In this document: piece after piece, positions 30,391 to 40,600 of the stretch
Position numbering within the stretch: the stretch's first letter is position 1
How the letters are laid out: the number at the start of each line of letters is the position of its first letter
Source: DATBSK01 sp964501785
GTDB lineage: Bacteria; Actinomycetota; Acidimicrobiia; IMCC26256; PALSA-555
Assembly: GCA_964501785.1 (NCBI GenBank)
Contig: CAZCUD010000004.1
Span: forward strand, 186,001-250,000
Direction of reading: 5' to 3'
DNA: 64,000 nt
Notes under the pieces: generated by a model
The model's database searches: none
Seen by the model: only the letters and a program-made list of their open reading frames with translations
Told to the model about the DNA's origin: nothing
Position numbers and translations under genes: made by a program

Positions 30391-31479
30391 TCAGCGCGCC
30401 GGGAGGTAGGCGATGGGGTCGACGAGCTGTCCGTGGTCGTAGACCTCGAAGTGCAGGTGGGGTCCGGTGGCGAGCCCGGTCGCGCCGACCAGGCCGACGA
30501 TCTGGCGGGCCGCGACGCTCTCGCCGACCGCGACGAGGCTCGCCGAGAGGTGGCAGTAGCGGGTCCGCAGCCCGCTTGGATGCTCGAGGGTGATGGTGAG
30601 CCCGCAGCCGCCCTCGCCGCCGGCGCTGGTGACGTGTCCGGAGGCCGCGGCGGCGATCGGGGCCCCGGACGGTGCGGAGATGTCGATCCCGGCGTGCATG
30701 CGGACGATGTGCAGGATCGGGTGAAATCTCGGGCCGAAGCCGGAGACGACCGGCCCGTCGACGGGCCAGGTGAGTGATCCGTCGGCGGCCGCGTCGGCGG
30801 CCGTGCGGTACTCGGCGGCCTTGGCGAGAACCGCGTCGACGTAGGCGTTGGAGCGGTTGTAGCGAAAGAGCGCGGCGCGGATGTCGTCGATGCGTCCGGC
30901 GCTGCCGCACAGGTACGCGGCGGCGCCGTAGATGGCGTCCCATGCGTTGTGCACGTCGGGGACCGCGCCGGTGGGGCGTCCGGGTGCGAGGCGCGCCCAC
31001 GCGGCCCAGGTGGTCGAGAGGAACTGCATCGGCCCCAGGGCGTGGGCCCAACCGTCGGGCATGGTCGGGTCGACGATCCGGGCGCGGCCGGTGGTGCCGT
31101 CGAGGGGTGGGCCGAGGATCGGCGGGTCGACCTGCCCGGTCGCGGGATCGAGGCGGCCGCCGCCGTGGTGTGACTCGATGAACCCGACCGCGGCGAGGAC
31201 CGTCCAGTCCAACCCGGGGCACGTTGCGGCTGCTGCTTGGTAGACGGGGACGAGCGAGGGCGGGATGTCTCCGATCGCGGCGCCGGCCGGTTGCGGCGGC
31301 GGAGTGTGCGCGGTCGTTAGCGCGAGCGCAGCGACTGAGACGAGCGCGAGTCCGAGCGTGGCGATCCCCGCGGCGACGCCTTTGAGCACGCGCCACAAGG
31401 CGACTCGTGACCCACGGAGCCCTCGGCCCAGATCGGTGTGTGGGGTGCTGGGGGGCGGTGGTGCATTGCTGTGCGGCAC
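30391..31479 (-). CDS. Lytic transglycosylase-M23 peptidase fusion (VirB1-like cell-wall hydrolase)
   Basis: A 362-residue protein if the GTG at 31479 is used; the start is uncertain. A Pro-rich leader precedes one membrane helix (about 31-57). Next is a lytic-transglycosylase domain with the catalytic Glu in 'VGFIESHHGGG' and 'ALGPMQFLSTTW'. A C-terminal M23 endopeptidase domain follows, with zinc ligands in 'RMHAGIDISAPSG' and 'GPHLHFEV'. Such two-domain hydrolases open the peptidoglycan for the mating apparatus. It is divergent from the transfer operon, with only 26 bases between starts, so promoters must overlap coding sequence. Confidence 0.88.
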   Translation of the reverse strand: MPHSNAPPPPSTPHTDLGRGLRGSRVALWRVLKGVAAGIATLGLALVSVAALALTTAHTPPPQPAGAAIGDIPPSLVPVYQAAAATCPGLDWTVLAAVGFIESHHGGGRLDPATGQVDPPILGPPLDGTTGRARIVDPTMPDGWAHALGPMQFLSTTWAAWARLAPGRPTGAVPDVHNAWDAIYGAAAYLCGSAGRIDDIRAALFRYNRSNAYVDAVLAKAAEYRTAADAAADGSLTWPVDGPVVSGFGPRFHPILHIVRMHAGIDISAPSGAPIAAAASGHVTSAGGEGGCGLTITLEHPSGLRTRYCHLSASLVAVGESVAARQIVGLVGATGLATGPHLHFEVYDHGQLVDPIAYLPAR

Positions 31480-31505
31480 GACCGCCGAGGAAAGGACCGG
31501 ACGCG

Positions 31506-31805
31506 ATGTCGATGGCCTGGATCGTGGTGATGCTCGGCGACGTCGACGCCAATCCAACCTCGGAGGGCTTGCCGGGCGCGGGCTTCCTGCAACGGCTCAT
31601 CGACTGGACGGCCCAAGTAGGCCTGTGGGGAAGCCTCGGGTCGATCTTGATCGGCGCGGCGATGTTCGGTCTCGCGCAGCAAGCCGGCAACTACGTCGGC
31701 GCGTCGCGGGGCAAGCACATCGTGATTGGCGGCGCGATCGGCGCCGCGATCACCGGCGTGGCACCCGCGATGGTCAACCTCTTGTTCAGTGCGTCTCGGG
31801 GCTGA
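31506..31805 (+). CDS. VirB2/TrbC-like small membrane protein (conjugation)
   Basis: A 99-residue protein; start supported by AGGAAAGG about 10 bases upstream. A short N-terminal segment is followed by two membrane helices (about 38-58 and 72-93) joined by a short basic loop (ASRGKH), which is the layout of pilin-like VirB2/TrbC proteins and of the small membrane proteins that open actinobacterial conjugation operons (DUF6112-type). It heads the VirB8-VirB6-SCO6880-VirB4-primase run. Confidence 0.7.
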   Translation: MSMAWIVVMLGDVDANPTSEGLPGAGFLQRLIDWTAQVGLWGSLGSILIGAAMFGLAQQAGNYVGASRGKHIVIGGAIGAAITGVAPAMVNLLFSASRG

Positions 31806-31810
31806 GCACG

Positions 31811-32455
31811 ATGCCCGAGGGTCGCATCCATATTCGTCTGCGTGCGCTCGTCGCGGTCGTCGTCGTGACCGGCCTGTGCGGTTTCGGCGCCGCAGGCCTG
31901 GTTCGTCAACCGGCCGATCCCGAGCAACCGACCGTTCGCGTGCCGCCGGCTGATGATGGTCCGACGCGGCGCAGTGCCCGCGCGTTTGCGGTCGACCTGG
32001 TGCGGCACGGCCAGACGATCCTCGATCAGACCCCGACCGAGCGAGCCGCCACGCTGCGATCGTTGGCCGCCGACGAGGTCGCCGACGAGTTCGTCGCCCA
32101 GCAATCGGGCGTGTTCGACGAGTTGGACGCAATCGCACGGCGCGGCACGGGCGCGTTGACCTGGCACGTGAGTGTGCTCGCGACCCGCGTCGAGGCATTC
32201 ACTCGGAACCGGGCGCGGGTCGCGCTGTGGCGGGTCGGCATCCTCTCGATTGAGGGACTGGTGGCGCCACTGGCGGAGTGGGCGACCATCACCTACGAGC
32301 TGGTCTGGCAGCATCAGGGCTGGCGGGTCTGGTCCGAGGACCATCGCGAGGGCCCGACCCCGATGGGCCATCCCGAGGAGACGCCGTCGACGCCCCGCGA
32401 GCTGGCCGACGTGTTGCGGGGCTTCCATCGGTTCAACACCGGCGAGCCGATCTGA
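31811..32455 (+). CDS. VirB8/TcpC-like conjugation protein
   Basis: A 214-residue protein starting 5 bases after the VirB2-like gene. A short cytoplasmic N-terminus, one membrane helix (about 11-31) and a ~170-residue extracytoplasmic domain of mixed helix and strand ('VEAFTRNRARVALWRVGILSIEG', 'TYELVWQHQGWRVWSED') match the NTF2-like VirB8/TcpC layout. It probably scaffolds the transfer channel. Its stop overlaps the next start by one base. Confidence 0.72.
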   Translation: MPEGRIHIRLRALVAVVVVTGLCGFGAAGLVRQPADPEQPTVRVPPADDGPTRRSARAFAVDLVRHGQTILDQTPTERAATLRSLAADEVADEFVAQQSGVFDELDAIARRGTGALTWHVSVLATRVEAFTRNRARVALWRVGILSIEGLVAPLAEWATITYELVWQHQGWRVWSEDHREGPTPMGHPEETPSTPRELADVLRGFHRFNTGEPI

Positions 32456-33729
32456 TGGGCATCATCGACGGCATCCTCGACGGGCTCGGCTGGATCTGGG
32501 ACCAGACCGTCGGGCGGGCCACCAGCGCGATCTGGGACGAAGTCGTCGGCGGGCTGGTTGGCTGGGTCGTCGACGCGATCGCATGGTTCGTCGAAGCGGT
32601 GCTGCGATTCCTCGAACGGGCCTCGACCCCCGATCTGGCCAGCGGATGGTTCGCCGGCGGCGGCATCGGCCCCCAGGCCCACTCGCCCTACGGCGTCGTC
32701 GCCAGTCTCGGCGTCAGCCTGATGCTCCTGTGCGTCCTGGTCAGCGTCATCCAGGGCGTCGTCGCTGGAGAAGGGCCCCGCCTGGCCGGCCGCATCGCCC
32801 GGGACGTCGCTGCCGCGATCTTCGGGATCGTCGCCACGGTCGGGGTCACCCAGGTCCTGCTCGGCGCGACCGACGAGCTCGCCCACACCGTCTTGGAACA
32901 GACCCAGGCCGGTCACAACGCCAAGGAGGTCATGACCACGCTGACCAAGGCCGGCCTGTTCGCCAACCAAGCCACCTTCGTCGTCTTCCTGCTCGGTCTG
33001 GTCGGTGTCGTCGCCACGTTCTTGCTCTGGATCGAGCTCCTCGTGCGCGCGTCGCTCATCTATCTGCTGATCGCACTCAGCCCGTTGGCGTACGCGGCGT
33101 TCGTGTGGCCCGCAGCCCGGCGCATCGTGCAACGACTCGCCGAGCTGATCGTCGCGCTGGTGTTCTCGAAGGTCGTGATCGCCATTGCGCTGGCGATCGC
33201 GGCATCAGCATTGCGCCGCGGCACCAACGGACTCCCGACCAATGACGACAAGATCGGCGCGCTCCTCGTCGGCGTCGTCATGTTCGCGCTCGCGGCGTTC
33301 GCGCCCTTCGTCGTCCTCAAGCTGTTGCCAATCGTCGAAGCGGTCGTCGTCGCCCAAGGGATCTCTCGCTCGCCGGTCCGCAGCGCCCAATCGGCCGCGA
33401 GCACCTCGTTCTACGTCGCGCGACTCGCGGGCGGTCCCGCCGGCGTCGCCGCGGCAAGCCGCGGTCCCACCACGACCGGCCCGGCCCGACCGGTGGCCAC
33501 CCTCGCCGCCAGCCCCACCCAGCCAGGCGCGAGCGGTCGCGCCACCGGGCCCGTGAGTGATGGCGGCACCGGTCCCGGCCGCGCGTCGCTCGCCACCCGA
33601 CCGCCGCCGCCGTCCGCGACCACGTCGCCGGAGGCTGCGCCGAGTCCAGACGTGGCGCCGCGAGCCGCGCCGGCACCACGCGCCGACGATCCGGCAACGA
33701 CGGACGCTCGTCCCCGCTTCGATGCCTGA
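32455..33729 (+). CDS. VirB6/TrbL-like polytopic conjugation protein
   Basis: A 424-residue protein. After an N-terminal amphipathic region there are about six to seven membrane helices between residues 85 and 305 (for example 'YGVVASLGVSLMLLCVLVSVIQGVV', 'ATFVVFLLGLVGVVATFLLWIELLVRASLIYLLIALSPLAYAAFVW'). A Pro/Ala/Thr-rich low-complexity tail of ~110 residues follows. This matches the VirB6/TrbL family forming the inner-membrane channel. The last 8 bases overlap the next gene. Confidence 0.8.
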   Translation: MGIIDGILDGLGWIWDQTVGRATSAIWDEVVGGLVGWVVDAIAWFVEAVLRFLERASTPDLASGWFAGGGIGPQAHSPYGVVASLGVSLMLLCVLVSVIQGVVAGEGPRLAGRIARDVAAAIFGIVATVGVTQVLLGATDELAHTVLEQTQAGHNAKEVMTTLTKAGLFANQATFVVFLLGLVGVVATFLLWIELLVRASLIYLLIALSPLAYAAFVWPAARRIVQRLAELIVALVFSKVVIAIALAIAASALRRGTNGLPTNDDKIGALLVGVVMFALAAFAPFVVLKLLPIVEAVVVAQGISRSPVRSAQSAASTSFYVARLAGGPAGVAAASRGPTTTGPARPVATLAASPTQPGASGRATGPVSDGGTGPGRASLATRPPPPSATTSPEAAPSPDVAPRAAPAPRADDPATTDARPRFDA

Positions 33730-35224
33730 ACCAGCAGCCTCACCGACGACCGCCGCGCCACGCCGGTACCGGTTCGCGCCGTTGGACCAGACCGGCTGGG
33801 TCCTCGGGCTGAACGCGAGCCAATGCCTCACGCTCGCCGGCGGCCTGCTCGCGGCGGGCATCACCCTGCAAGCGACCGGCTCGGCCGCCGCAGCCGCGCT
33901 CTGGGCGGTCGTCGCGCTGGCGGTCGCGTTCACCCGCTGGCAGGGCCGCCACGCCCACGAGTGGATCCCACCGATCACGGGCTGGCTTCGGGTCGGCCGA
34001 CGCGGACGACGCTGGCACATGCCCCTGCCCGAGCTGCTCGGCCAACGCGCCCGCGCCCTCCCACCATGCCTGACCGGCATCACGCTCACCGAAGCCCCCA
34101 CCGACCAGCCCGGCCTACGAGCCCACGGCATGGGGATCGCAACCAACGGCCCATTCGCGAGCGCGACGCTGCGCGTCCGCGGCCGCGAGTTCGCGCTCCT
34201 CGAACCCGCCGACCAGGAACGCCTCCTCGACGGGTGGGGCAGCGCACTCGCCGCATTCGCCCGCGAACGCAGCCCGATCGTGCGGGTCAGCTGGTCAGAA
34301 TGGGCCGCACCCGCGACGCTCGACGACCACCTCGCGTTCGTCCACGAGCACCACCCCGACCCGACCCGCCCCGACATCGCGAACTACCTCGATCTGGTGC
34401 GCGCCGCGGGCCCGATGACCACGACCCATGAGGCCCTGATCACGCTCACCCTCGACCGGCGCCGACTCGTCGACGTGCACGGCGACCTCCACACGCGCGT
34501 GCACGACACGCTGACCGAAGAGATCCGACTCCTCGCCGCGCGCCTCGAACGCGCTCACCTCCACGTCGACGGGCCTCTGAGCGGCGCGCAGCTCGCGGGA
34601 ATCACCCGCCGTCGCCTCGATCCCGCCGCCGCCTCGACGACGCTGACGGCCGGTGAGGAAGGGGCGAGCCTGGGGGAGCAAGCCGGCATCGTCGCGCCGA
34701 CCCGCTGGGCGCCACTGGCGATGGCGACCGACTGGCACCACGTGCACGCCGACGGTGCATGGCACCGCAGCTACTGGATCCGCGAGTGGCCTCGCCTCGA
34801 CGTCCGCGCCGACTGGCTGACCAGCGTCGTGTTGCACCCCGGCGGCAGCCGAACTCTCACCGTCGTCTACGAGCCCGTCGCGCCGTCACGGTCCCGGCGG
34901 ATGGTCGACCGGGACGCCACCCGCCTCGCATCCGACGAAGACCAACGCACCCGCCACGGCTTTCGCATCCGCGCCCAACACCGCCGCGCCGAACAAGACG
35001 TCCTCCAACGAGAAGCCGAGCTGGTCAACGGGTACGCCGAGCTCACCTACGCGGGCTTCTTGACCATCACCGCACCAGACCTCGAGACGCTTCGCCGCCA
35101 AGCCCGCGACTGGGAGCAGGCCTGCACCGGTGCCGGCATCGAGCTGCGTGCACTCGACGGGCAGCACGACCTCGCGGTCGCGTTGACACTGCCACTCGGC
35201 CAACCCGTCGCGGCACGCCGCTAG
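33722..35224 (+). CDS. SCO6880-like conjugation protein
   Basis: A 500-residue protein overlapping the VirB6-like gene by 8 bases. An N-terminal 'RRYRFAPLDQTGWVLGLNASQ' segment and two closely spaced membrane helices (about 32-65) precede a large soluble domain. This is the arrangement of the PrgI/SCO6880 proteins found just upstream of the VirB4 ATPase in actinobacterial conjugative elements. The soluble part probably corresponds to the N-terminal domain of full-length VirB4, which would explain why the next gene is short. Confidence 0.72.
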   Translation: MPEPAASPTTAAPRRYRFAPLDQTGWVLGLNASQCLTLAGGLLAAGITLQATGSAAAAALWAVVALAVAFTRWQGRHAHEWIPPITGWLRVGRRGRRWHMPLPELLGQRARALPPCLTGITLTEAPTDQPGLRAHGMGIATNGPFASATLRVRGREFALLEPADQERLLDGWGSALAAFARERSPIVRVSWSEWAAPATLDDHLAFVHEHHPDPTRPDIANYLDLVRAAGPMTTTHEALITLTLDRRRLVDVHGDLHTRVHDTLTEEIRLLAARLERAHLHVDGPLSGAQLAGITRRRLDPAAASTTLTAGEEGASLGEQAGIVAPTRWAPLAMATDWHHVHADGAWHRSYWIREWPRLDVRADWLTSVVLHPGGSRTLTVVYEPVAPSRSRRMVDRDATRLASDEDQRTRHGFRIRAQHRRAEQDVLQREAELVNGYAELTYAGFLTITAPDLETLRRQARDWEQACTGAGIELRALDGQHDLAVALTLPLGQPVAARR

Positions 35225-35231
35225 CCGGGAC

Positions 35232-36536
35232 ATGGTCATGCGGTCGCTGCGCGTGGCGCGTCACCGCGGCACCACGGCTCACCTCGCCAGCCTCTACCCG
35301 TTCCTCGCCGAAGCCGGCCTCGGCCCCTACGGCGCGTACCTCGGCACGAACCTGCTCACCGGCGGCGGCGGCTTCGCGTTCGATCCGTTCGAGGCCTACC
35401 AGCGCGGCCTGGTCACCAACCCCAACCTCCTCGTCGCCGGCGAACCCGGCGTCGGGAAGTCGACCTTCGTCAAGCTCTTCGCCGCCCGCGCGCTCACCCT
35501 CTTCAACGCCCCCGCCCGCCCCGGCGGCCGCTGGGTCGCGATCATCGACCCCAAGGGCGAGTACCAACCGCTGGCCGAGCACCTCGACCTGGCCGTGATC
35601 CGCCTCTATCCGGGCGGCTCGACCCGCATCAATCCCCTCGATCCCGCCCCTCTTGAACATCACCAGCACGCGACCAGCGATGGCCTCGACGTGGCCCGAC
35701 GGGTCGATCTCGTCGCCGCGTTGGCGAGCCAGGTGCTGCGTCGCGACCTCGAACCGCTCGAGGACGCCGCGCTGACCTGGGCCATCAACAGCCTCCCCAC
35801 GGACCCGGTGCCGACCCTCGTCGACCTCGTGACGATCCTGCGCGCCCCAACGCCTCCGATGGTCGAACACACCCACCTCGTCGCAGAGGTGCTGGCCCGA
35901 CAACTCGACCCCCTCGGCTTCGCGCTCGAAAAGCTCCTCGACCGCTCACTGCGCGGGATGTTCGACGGCCCCACCAACGTCGTTATCGACTGGACCCGCC
36001 ACGGACTGGTCCTCGATCTGTCGGTCGTCCACCACGACGACAACGCGCTCCGGCTGGTCCTGCTCGCTGCCACCGCATGGCTCCAAACCACCTTGGCGCG
36101 CCGCGACGGCGTGCATCGCATGCAGATTCTCGACGAGGCCTGGCGCCTCCTCGGCGCGGAGCACACCACCCGCTACCTCCAAGCCTGCTGGAAGCTCTGT
36201 CGCGACTACGGCGTCGCGAACCTCGCGGTCGTCCACCGTCTCTCGGACCTGCGCGCCCAAGCCGACGACGGCACCGCCACCGCCAAGGTGGCAATGGGAC
36301 TCCTCGCCGACACCCAGACTCGCGTCCTGTTCCGCCAGGCCAGCGACCAACTCGACGACGCCCGCCACCTCCTGGGCTTGAACCCCACCGAAGCCGAGCT
36401 CCTCGGCCGCCTCGTGCGCGGCCGCGCCCTCTGGAAGATCGCCGGGCGCACCGCCGTCGTCCACCACGTCGTCGCCGACCACGAAGCAGCCCTCTGCGAC
36501 ACCGACGTCCGCATGCGCCACCCGACCCCGCCGTGA
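35232..36536 (+). CDS. VirB4/TraC-type conjugation ATPase
   Basis: A 434-residue ATPase with Walker A GEPGVGKST (70-78) and Walker B in 'MQILDEAW', then the RecA-like pattern 'TQTRVLFRQASDQLDDARHLLGLN' seen in VirB4/TraC. 'AIIDPKGEY' follows the P-loop, another VirB4 marker. It lacks the N-terminal domain of classic VirB4 proteins (600-800 residues), which appears to be encoded separately by the SCO6880-like gene. It should power assembly and substrate transport. The GTG of the primase overlaps its stop. Confidence 0.88.
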   Translation: MVMRSLRVARHRGTTAHLASLYPFLAEAGLGPYGAYLGTNLLTGGGGFAFDPFEAYQRGLVTNPNLLVAGEPGVGKSTFVKLFAARALTLFNAPARPGGRWVAIIDPKGEYQPLAEHLDLAVIRLYPGGSTRINPLDPAPLEHHQHATSDGLDVARRVDLVAALASQVLRRDLEPLEDAALTWAINSLPTDPVPTLVDLVTILRAPTPPMVEHTHLVAEVLARQLDPLGFALEKLLDRSLRGMFDGPTNVVIDWTRHGLVLDLSVVHHDDNALRLVLLAATAWLQTTLARRDGVHRMQILDEAWRLLGAEHTTRYLQACWKLCRDYGVANLAVVHRLSDLRAQADDGTATAKVAMGLLADTQTRVLFRQASDQLDDARHLLGLNPTEAELLGRLVRGRALWKIAGRTAVVHHVVADHEAALCDTDVRMRHPTPP

Positions 36537-37633
36537 CCGACCCGACCCGCGACGCGCTGTTGGCCCGCATCGATCTCGCCGCGCTCGCGGACACCCTGCT
36601 CGGCCCCGCCCGCGGGACCGGCGCGCAGCGCCGCTGGCCATGCCCCGCACCCAGCCACGGCCCCCAGACCGGACGCACGCCACCGGTCACCATCTTCGAT
36701 GGCCGCGACGGCATCCCCCGCTGGCACTGCCACGCCTGTCGCGCCGGCGGCACCGCAATCGACCTCCTCATGGACGCCCGCGGTCTCAGCGTCCGCGACG
36801 CCTTCCACGAGCTGCGCACCCACACCGGCACCATCCACCCGGACGCGCCCGTCCTGCGTGCCCGTACCCCGGTGCGGGCGGATGCAACGACGCGGCCGCG
36901 CTCGGCCCGTGCGCTGGCCTGGGCCCGCCATGCACTCGCCCGCTACGTCGCCAACACCGAACGCGCGCTGTGGTCACCCGACGGCACCCCCGCACGCCAG
37001 TGGCTCCACGAGCGCGGCTTCCACCCCCAGGTACTCAAGGATCACCGGGTCGGCTTCGACCCCGGACCCGCGCAGCTCCCGCGCGCCCAAGGCCTCCCAC
37101 GCCGAGGACCCGCGATCGTCTGGACCGTCAGCGACACCCACGGCCCCCGCTACGTCCAAGCCCGCTACCTCGATCCCGACGCCACGGGCCGCAAGTACGA
37201 CAACCCCGCCGCGTGGCTGGCCACCAACCCCCGCTACGCGGAACATGAACCTCATCACTCGCCCGCTAGTCGCGGAGTCGTGGTGGTGTGCGAAGGGATC
37301 CCCGACGCGCTGTCCGTCGTCCAAGCCGGCGCGCCCGCGGTTGCGCTCCTCGGCGCCGGACTCGCGGACCGCCGCGCCGCCACCTGGCTCCACGACCACC
37401 ACCCCGAGACGCCGATGGTCTTAGCGTTCGATGCCGATACGCGCGGCCAGGCTGGATCCCGCGAGCTCGGCGCCTGGCTCGAAGACCTCGAACACCCGAC
37501 GCTGGACCTCCCGCTCCCGCCCGACATCGACGACGTGAACGCCTGGCTGCGCGCCGACGCGCACGGGCTCAGCGCAGCCATCGCCGCCCTCGAACCGCCC
37601 ACCTCGCTACCAGCACTCACGATCGACCGCTGA
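36533..37633 (+). CDS. CHC2 zinc-finger/Toprim primase
   Basis: A 366-residue GTG-start protein overlapping the VirB4 stop by 4 bases. The N-terminal zinc finger has Cys37, His42, Cys66 and Cys69 (CHC2 primase type). The C-terminal Toprim domain shows 'VVVVCEGIPDALSVVQAG' with the catalytic Glu and 'MVLAFDADTRGQ' with the DxD. The helicase-binding region of chromosomal DnaG is absent. Element-encoded primases of this kind prime the complementary strand of transferred single-stranded DNA in the recipient. It is the last gene of the rightward block and converges on the relaxase. Confidence 0.88.
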   Translation: MTDPTRDALLARIDLAALADTLLGPARGTGAQRRWPCPAPSHGPQTGRTPPVTIFDGRDGIPRWHCHACRAGGTAIDLLMDARGLSVRDAFHELRTHTGTIHPDAPVLRARTPVRADATTRPRSARALAWARHALARYVANTERALWSPDGTPARQWLHERGFHPQVLKDHRVGFDPGPAQLPRAQGLPRRGPAIVWTVSDTHGPRYVQARYLDPDATGRKYDNPAAWLATNPRYAEHEPHHSPASRGVVVVCEGIPDALSVVQAGAPAVALLGAGLADRRAATWLHDHHPETPMVLAFDADTRGQAGSRELGAWLEDLEHPTLDLPLPPDIDDVNAWLRADAHGLSAAIAALEPPTSLPALTIDR

Positions 37634-37651
37634 CCAGCAGACGCGACCGAC

Positions 37652-40600
37652 TCAGAGCTCGACGCCAGCGTCGACTCCGGCCGCCACGCCCAGCGCCCCA
37701 GCGCGACCGGCCCGGAACGCGTCCAGCGCCGGATCCTCGAACCGTGCGAGCAACCCGGGGTCCTGCTCGATCGCCATGCGCTCATCCCCGCGAGTGCGCA
37801 AGGCTGCGACCATCGCCTGCAACCCCGTTCGGGTGTCGCGACTCGCGATGGTCAACGGCTCGGTCTCTGGGTCCCGCCGGTCCAGCCGCGTCGTGTACAG
37901 GCGTACCTCCGAGCGAGCTCGACTCGCCGCAACATAGAGCGCCGCGGGACTGGTCGCGTCGGTGGTGAGTGCACGCGCGGTCTCGAACGTCGCGCCCTGC
38001 GCCGCATGCGAGGTCAACGCGTACGTGTGGGTCAACACCCCGGTCACACCCGGCCGCAGCTCGACCGCGAGCGCCTCGGCCGGCACGAAGATCGTCCCGC
38101 GACCCTCGCACTCGACCCACAAGCCCGCCGGACCAGACGGTCCGGCGGTCGGACAGACCGCGCTCACCCGGCCTTCGGTCCCGTTGCGCAAACCCAGGTC
38201 GGGTCGCCCCCGCGGGTGCAGTTCAGGCGCCGGCGCGCAGCACATGACCTCGTCACCGGCCTGGAACGCCTGCCCACCCACCTCCAACGTCGGGCCCGAC
38301 AGCTCGCCCGCGGCGCGCAGCCGGGCTCGCGCCATCCTGTTCAGCAGACGACGAGTCGCGTGATCGTCGACCACCATGCACGACGGCGCCCGAGTGGAAT
38401 CCGCCTGAGCGGCGCGCCGATCGTCGTACCAGTGCGCGACCAACGCCTCGGCTGCCTCGTCCCGGCCGCGGGCATCGAAGATGCGCCCGTTCGCGTAGAG
38501 CCGATGCAGCGCCGCGTCCGTGTCGCGCTCACGAAGCTCAGAGAGCGCGGACGCGATCGTCGCCGAGTCTCGTTGACGGTGGACCTCGCTCAGGTGCGCC
38601 GCCGTGCTGGGGAAGTGGCGCACCAGCGCCGCGAACGCACCGCCCGCGGTCACCGCCGAGTGTTGCGCCGGATCACCGACCAGCACGACCTTGGCGTCGA
38701 GCTCCACCGCGGCTCGCGTCAGCCGGGCCAGGTCGAAGGTTCCCAAGGCGGAGGCCTCGTCGACCACCAACACCCGTGTCGGTGCCAGCCCGGCGGGCGG
38801 GAGCTCGTCGCGTTCGGCGCGCGCGAGGAACGACGCGACCGTCTCGCTCGCGATGCCCGTGGTCGCGGCAAGTCGTTCGGCGGCGCTGCCCTGCACCGCG
38901 AGTCCCATCACCTCGAACCCGCCACGGGTCCACGCCGCGGCGGCGTGGCGCAACGTTGTCGTCTTGCCACTCCCCGCGGGCCCGACGAGGCACTGCACCC
39001 GATGCCCGGACCGACACAGCGCGCGAACTGCAGCCCGCTGCTCCTCGCTGAACTCCGCCGCGTTCCTGATCGCATCATGAAGCGTCGCCTGATCGACGAC
39101 TGCGACCGACGAGTGCAAGCCCTGGCGGAACGTGTTCACCGCGGCACACTCCGCGCCGATCATCCCGACCGTCGTGTACCGAGCGATGGTCACCGCCCCG
39201 GCCCGCTGCCCACTGGTGCGGCGCAGCTGCAGGGGCACTGTGGTCGTGAGCGGCACGACGAACTCCGAGGCGAGGATCCGGTCCGCGAGTTCCTCGACCG
39301 CCGCCGGCGCGAGACGCGGACCCGACCAGTCGACGACGTGCTGGATCACGTCTCGGCGATCGAACGTCGGCGAGTGCCGCGTCAGTCCGTCATGACGCGC
39401 GAGCCGCCCGACGAGCGCGCCGATCTCGTGCTCACCGGGCGGCTCACAGGTCGCAGATCCGAGGCACGCCCGAAAGGCGGGCGCGTCGAACCCGAGACCG
39501 TCGAGCCGGCTCCTCCAGTCCGAGTGGAGTTGCGCGAGGTCAGCCGCGGGGGGCTTCGGGGCGCGAGTGCGCAACGCCACCGCCGTGCGTCCCGCGGCCG
39601 ACGCGATCTCGAGCGCCTGCGCTCGAGCCTCGATCTCCGCCGATCGAGTACTCATCGCCCGCAGGGCACCCGTCGGGACGCCGACGACCTCGGCGATGCC
39701 CGAACGCACCGCACGCCAGCCGACTCCGAGGCGCGTCGTCAGCTCGTGGCGCAGTGCCGCGGCCGCCAGGTAACCGGCCGTCTTGGCGTACGCGTAGAGG
39801 CCGCTGCCGTCCAACGCCCGATACTCGCCGGTGAAGGTCTCGGTGAGATTCGCGACGAGCGTGTGCACGTGCAGTTGGGGATCCAGGTTCCTCGACGTCG
39901 CGTGAGTGAACGCGGCGGCGGTGAAGCCGCGACCGCGCTGGCGCGTCTCGCCGCGGCCGTAGTAGCAGGCATGGCGTTCGAGGAACTCGACCCCGACGGC
40001 CGTCGCGGCGTCCACTGCGGCGACGATCTCTGCGCGCTCGGCCGCGTCGGCTCGAGCCCAGAGCACCGACACTGACTTGGGGGCCGAGAACGTGACGTCG
40101 TACGCGGTCACGACCCGAGCCGCCTGGCGGGCCGCAGCAAAGCGCGCCAACTCGTTGCGGGCGACACGCCACAGGCCGTCCGCACCTTGGTCCGCGATCA
40201 AGAACGCGCGGCCATCAGCCTCAAGCGCCCGCAGCGACTCGATGGTCCCACCGCTGCGAGCGAGCACGGCACGGGTGCGGCCGGCCACCCGGCGTAGGTA
40301 CCGAGCATCGACACCAAACCAGGATGCGGCCTCCGCGAACGTGAGATCTGGCCCCTCGACGTTAAGCCCCGCCGACTCCTCCTGGTCGAGCGACGCGGCC
40401 AGGTGCCGAGCACGACCATGCGAACCACGCGGGCCCAACAAGGTCCCCCCGCGCGAGGGATGCTCGCCCCGCAGGAGGGACTCCAGCTGCGTCGAATCCA
40501 CCGCGCCCTCGAGCGCGAACCGCGCGGCGCCGTTCCCGAGCCAACGTCCAGGTCCCTCCACCGACGAATCCGCGTAGTAGGTCCCCGCTCCGGTCGGCGC

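Noticed and set aside
37962..40075. 689-codon plus-strand open frame opposite the relaxase
   Set aside because: Antisense of the MobF relaxase, which has complete relaxase and helicase motifs.
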